Below, piece after piece: positions 60,118-64,000 of a stretch of DNA of 64,000 bases (the first letter of the stretch is position 1; each line of letters begins with the position of its first letter). The stretch covers positions 2,108,001 to 2,172,000 of the forward strand of contig JAKZZE010000001.1 in assembly GCA_024220505.1 (NCBI GenBank). Reading direction: 5' to 3'. A model generated the notes under the pieces. It was not told the origin of the DNA, searched no databases, and saw only the letters and a list, made by a program, of their open reading frames with translations. The position numbers and the translations under genes are program-made. The stretch is from Rhizopus arrhizus. Lineage: Eukaryota > Mucoromycota > Mucoromycetes > Mucorales > Rhizopodaceae.

Positions 60118-60551
60118 TTTTATGAGAAAAAAAAATAAAGAAAAGCAACCAAAAGAAAAAATAAAACATTTTATATTTCTTCTCACTCCAAAAGCGATAA
60201 CAAACGGTATGTTTTTTTTTTCTGTTGAGTTACACAGTGCTTATAAATGACGACAGTGAGACTTCCCGGAATACCGATATTTAATGCTCGATTGCTTTTG
60301 TTCTAGAATCCTTTGTTGTTTTTTATTTTATTTTATTTAAGAGAAAAAACTAATTACATACACATTTTACTATATTGCATTAAATTAGACATTGGTACAA
60401 GGATCCCACTCTGTGTAAGCTAAGCCTCGCTTTTCTTCCTTTTCAATATTTACTGTTTATTGTTTACTGTTTACCTTCTTTTAAGATAAAGCTATAATGC
60501 AAAAAGAAAAGAAAAAAAGAGAGTGAAAGCAAAGGCCTAATTTTTGACAGG

Positions 60552-60584
<33 letters not shown>

Positions 60585-61320
60585 TCAGCAAGAATTTGCT
60601 TTACTGCATAATTTTTTTGGCATTAACATTTATTCCCAGATTTGTCATGTTCGCTTCGGGCTGCTATTGGATGTTCCTTGAATGTTTCGAATCACATTTT
60701 TTTTGATCGTTGTACTATTCGGGCACAACAAACGTACTGTACTTCTAAGCGAAGTGTTACAAAAAAAAAGATGTAATAATGAAAGATTGTCATTGATGAG
60801 GTGTAGTTGCTACTTTTAAGGGAGTCATATTAGTATTGAAACATGCAGTCTTTGACTTCATAACCCTTACAATTGTAATATAAAAAGAGTATATAGGTAA
60901 TGCTATTAAATCACTTAAGTGCAAAAGAATGCCATGTTTGAAAAATTATTTCAAATGCCCACGTCCTATGTCTATTTGTCAAAGTCTATTCCTCATGACA
61001 TAACCTAAAATACAAGATAATTCATCATATATTATAGAGGCAAAAAAAGAAAAACTTTGACGTGATGTTGTACTTGGCAAACTTTTTTTTTTCTGTAAAG
61101 GTATAGCATATAATGAAACCGTAATATTATCTTTTTTTTTTTTTAAAAAAAAAAGAAAGCATCATTCCAGGTGTATGTTTAGGTTAAGTGCCCAAATAAT
61201 TTCTTGAGTATGTGCTGCTTTCTTATTTTGGTGCATGAGATTTCAGTGAGAAGTAAACTGTCTTCAGTTTTCACACTTTTATTAACAACAGCTTTTTTTT
61301 TTCTTCGTTCCAGATCCCAA
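60118..61320. other. Intergenic region with poly(A) run
   Basis: About 1.2 kb upstream of the phosphorylase-kinase gene. Contains an A run at 60552-60582. No gene is seen. Confidence 0.45.
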
Positions 61321-61970
61321 AAGCCTTAATCATTGGGGAGTCTGTTCCCCAACTAGTATTGAAGCTGTATATGTAACCAGTCGGTCAATGTAACCACAGG
61401 CATCAGAACCCCTTACTAATAATATGCCCTGATCCCAAATACTGTTCAGAAAGCAAACATCGCTTATGCATACTATCTCAGAATACAATATCCACAACAG
61501 CAAGCAAAACAGAATTACTCATTTTAAAGCTTGAAGAGCAAGGCGTTCTTCATATGGTGTTCTTCCAGACACGATCAGTAGACCTGAATCGCCCATGCAT
61601 CTCACGTCTTTAATTACGAAGCAATATCCGTCACAAATCACAGTTGTAATAATAAAGATGCTCGAAAGATTCCTGAAACCAATTTCGATCCATTAGGTTC
61701 TGCCATCGATCACGTCCTTAAAGACGGTATTACCTTTAAAAATGATGTGATTAAGCTTTTACCTTGTCGAACTTTGGATCCGACTGTACTTTTAGTTCGA
61801 CTTCGGATATCCAACCTTACTTTCTTAAAGAAGACATACTTAAGGAACAACTGAAAATAAGTTTGGAACCTTTTGGTTTCGTCCTTGGCTCGGGAATACT
61901 ACGATAATCATTAGAGACATTGATTGTCGACGTAGAAGGATTTTCAGACGCATCAAATTCTTTTTTGTAA
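61321..61970 (+). mobile_element. Possible retroelement ORF1 (gag-like) relic
   Basis: Coding-like but broken plus-strand sequence. It has SPMHLTSLITKQYPSQITVV, then LLPCRTLDPTVLLVRLRI and, in another frame, LKEQLKISLEPFGFVLG. This recalls the RNA-binding start of Mucoromycota LINE ORF1 proteins. A short hairpin (TTGGGGA at 61333-61339, TCCCCAA at 61346-61352) lies at the left side. Assignment is weak. Confidence 0.3.
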
Positions 61971-62240
61971 TTACTTTTGGCCTTCCTGAACGCTTGTGAT
62001 GATAATGGTACCTTCCTTGACCTTTCGGGTAACTATATCAACTGTTGATAAGGAAGGACCTAAAATATTAGCAATATCCTGAAATGTATGTTTGGCTTGT
62101 TGCAAAACGATCATAAAAACCCCATGTTCTTTTGAAAACTCTTCTCCAGGCTTTCTGGTAGTATTAATATTAATTGGGTTTATACTAGTGGAAAAAGTAA
62201 AAGAAAAAGAAGAACAGCATATTTTATTCGTATGGCTCAT
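61971..62240 (-). mobile_element. Tc1/mariner transposase N-terminal (helix-turn-helix) relic
   Basis: An open stretch on the minus strand encodes RKPGEEFSKEHGVFMIVLQQ, then AKHTFQDIANILGPSLSTVD and IVTRKVKEGTIII. The spacing matches the paired-like HTH at the start of Tc1 transposases in these fungi. No catalytic domain follows, and no terminal repeats were found. Confidence 0.5.
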
Positions 62241-62669
62241 CTTTTGTAATACTGTTTCATACTCTGTTGGATTTAGGCTTTTTGCCAGCGATGTATATGC
62301 CTAAAAGATAAAACAGTTATCTGAATTTCATGCCATGCAATCAGCTTGTAAAAAAGGGGAAGAAAAATAAAAAATGCAGAAAGATCTTCTTTTGAACATT
62401 ACAAATGTGATGGCAGGCTGAAAGAAAAAGACTGATGCAAGCATAAAGCTAAAATCCCTTAAAAGGAATATTCTGATTCATTTATTACTTTATCTACTAT
62501 CGAAATTTTAATGTATACTACATACACCCTTGTTTAAAATCATTGAACATCATTCATTTTACTTTTATTGATGAGCATTGAACCAACCCAAAGGATTGTT
62601 TATTATTATTGAGCATGCGTATTCATTAATAGATAAAAAGGAACTAAAGTAAATTACTTTTATATGGCC
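62241..62669. other. Intergenic region
   Basis: About 430 bp between transposon relics and methyltransferase B. AT-rich; nothing recognised. Confidence 0.4.
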
Positions 62670-63519
62670 TTATAACTTTTGTGCTATAACGTAATGTGCA
62701 TGGATATAACAATCTGTATTAGACAGGCAATATCTAAGCTCATCGAGATATTCTAAAATATCTTCTTTACTGCCTAGTTGTAAAAATGAACCTATATAAG
62801 GCATAGTACTTTTTGCGCCTTCAACAAAATCCCATACAAATCTTTTTGCAGTAACTGTGTTGGAGCCTATCACAAGTTTATAGTATTATCAGTCCATAAC
62901 CAAGTTTTCATTAAGCATTGCTCTTAGTAATTTTATGAAACGTACCCATGTTGCAACCTCGTTTATCATGCTCGACGATCTTGGCCATGTTTGTCGCCAA
63001 AACAAATTCTTCCAATTGAGAAGCAATTAAAATGTCTTGTCCTCTTGAAAGGGCTACGGAATGAACTATCAAGAAGCTTCTTGTTTACTAATTTAAATAT
63101 TAAGATTCTGTAAAAGTAGAAAATACCCGCTTCTATAAATTTGTAATAAGCAGAAGAACTATCCTCTGGTAACTATAAATTACACGCTATAGATTAGAAA
63201 TATTGAATTAAATAAGTCATTAAACTTACTTTGAAATCTGGCTCCATTAACTGAATCATCCCTCCTGGCTTGACAACACGTATGATTTCTTTAACAGCAA
63301 GTGGCCACTCTTCTTTACGGAGTGCAAGAAGGAAAAATCTCATTTGAACAAAGTCAAATGTATTGCTTTCATAAGGAAGACCTGTCAATACGTTTCCATA
63401 GCTATAGGTAAATTGGCCCACTTTTAGAATTTTGTTTGTAGTATCTGCAATATCACAGCCGTGGTATGTACAATTAGGATAGTCATTGATCATATCCTAT
63501 ATGTCGTATAAAAAAGTAA

Positions 63520-63569
<50 letters not shown>

Positions 63570-64000
63570 TCTTCAACGTTCAACAAAAAGGCATAGTGCT
63601 CATGATAACATACCATAATCCACACGCCTGATCCACAGCCTACATCAAGAATAGATATCCCTTTCTCAAAATCAAGTGATTCATGGGCCTTGCGAGATAT
63701 GTTCCTTTTGTAACAAAAGTAAAAGTAAAGTTAGAAAAGAGAGAATGACAACCAGATTATACTACCCTTCAAATAATTCTTTAAAAGCGAAATGTTGCTG
63801 TTCAAGCAAAGCTCAAGTTAGTAATGAGACTCAGTATGTAACATGATTTGCCTACCCCTATTAGTCTTTGTTGTTCATCCTCATCTTTTGGCAGCCAATA
63901 AGTGGATGTTTCTTCATCGTGAAACTCTCTATTTATATTGATTGTAGTATGATTCATATATAGGGCTGTATTGAATAATGTTCTTGCTTCTTGAGTTATG
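62670..64000 (-). CDS. SAM-dependent methyltransferase B, paralogue of the 15.2-16.6 kb gene (5' end outside window)
   Basis: A class I methyltransferase of unknown substrate. Motif I is LDVGCGSGVWIM, then YHGCDIADTTNKILKVGQF, LPYESNTFDFVQMRFF and IIRVVKPGGMIQLMEPDFK. Seven exons correspond one-to-one with those of copy A, including the short QHFAFKELFEG exon. The last exon (ending in IAQKL) stops at 62670. The frame is open upstream of a possible ATG at 63957 (MNHTTININREFHDEE) to the window edge, so the true start may lie beyond 64000. One intron (around 63502-63611) has a 41-nt poly(A) run in the sense strand. Copies A and B share order, introns and strand but differ at many residues, so the duplication is old. 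Confidence 0.85.
63528..63568. repeat. 41-nt poly(T) run in an intron of methyltransferase B
   Basis: Plus-strand T homopolymer; poly(A) in the sense strand of the host intron. The equivalent intron of copy A lacks it. Confidence 0.95.

Overview
The window is a stretch of nuclear genome from an AT-rich, intron-rich fungus. It is most likely an early-diverging mould of the Mucorales (Mucoromycota). I infer this from many short GT/AG introns (about 45-90 nt), long A/T homopolymers, the typical Mucoromycota families (SAM methyltransferase, I/RTE-like LINE, Tc1/mariner), a phosphorylase-kinase regulatory subunit (a family I associate with animals and not with budding yeast), and near-complete housekeeping proteins of fungal type. 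No species can be named from sequence alone. No tRNA, rRNA or CRISPR array was recognised.

Layout. 0.5-5.0 kb: PDR-type ABC transporter (-), with a one-base frameshift in the second Walker B. 5.7-7.6 kb: methylenetetrahydrofolate reductase (-). 9.0-9.8 kb: COA8-like cytochrome oxidase assembly factor (-), divergent from V-ATPase subunit H (+, 10.1-11.9 kb). 12.3-14.0 kb: MIC60/mitofilin (-). 15.2-16.6 kb: SAM methyltransferase A (-), whose paralogue B (-) lies at the right edge (62.7-64.0 kb). 18.2-18.7 kb: two-finger C2H2 protein (+). 19.5-20.4 kb: mitochondrial adenylate kinase (+), tail-to-tail with aspartyl aminopeptidase (-, 20.5-22.5 kb). 22.8-23.7 kb: LSB1/PIN3-like SH3 protein (-). 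24.3-27.1 kb: decayed LINE. 27.3-37.1 kb: giant hybrid histidine kinase (-). 37.9-40.1 kb: TCF25/Rqc1-like (-), divergent from a Tyr/Gln-rich orphan (+). 41.6-44.6 kb: a complete but dead Tc1/mariner element with terminal inverted repeats and TA duplications, carrying a transposase relic and a Fanzor (eukaryotic TnpB) relic. 44.7-45.4 kb: Hikeshi (+). 47.3-52.4 kb: NIPA-like transporter, GRASP/Grh1 and a PX-domain protein (all -). 52.7-55.0 kb: second LINE relic. 55.5-60.1 kb: phosphorylase-kinase beta-like subunit with an inserted ILEI domain (-). 61.3-62.3 kb: small transposon relics.

The genes do not form a pathway or cluster. They are ordinary single-copy cell-biology genes (mitochondria, vacuole, Golgi, one-carbon and glycogen control, osmosensing) separated by transposon graveyards.

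Three items deserve most attention: (1) a group III-type histidine kinase with about 26 HAMP units, 16 of them in a recently homogenised higher-order tandem array; (2) a Tc1/mariner element that carries a Fanzor gene, with paired ends and a hairpin 3' of the gene; (3) an ILEI/FAM3-type domain inside a phosphorylase-kinase regulatory subunit. For most multi-exon genes I reconstructed the splice sites by hand and checked that the summed coding length is a multiple of three; exceptions are noted.
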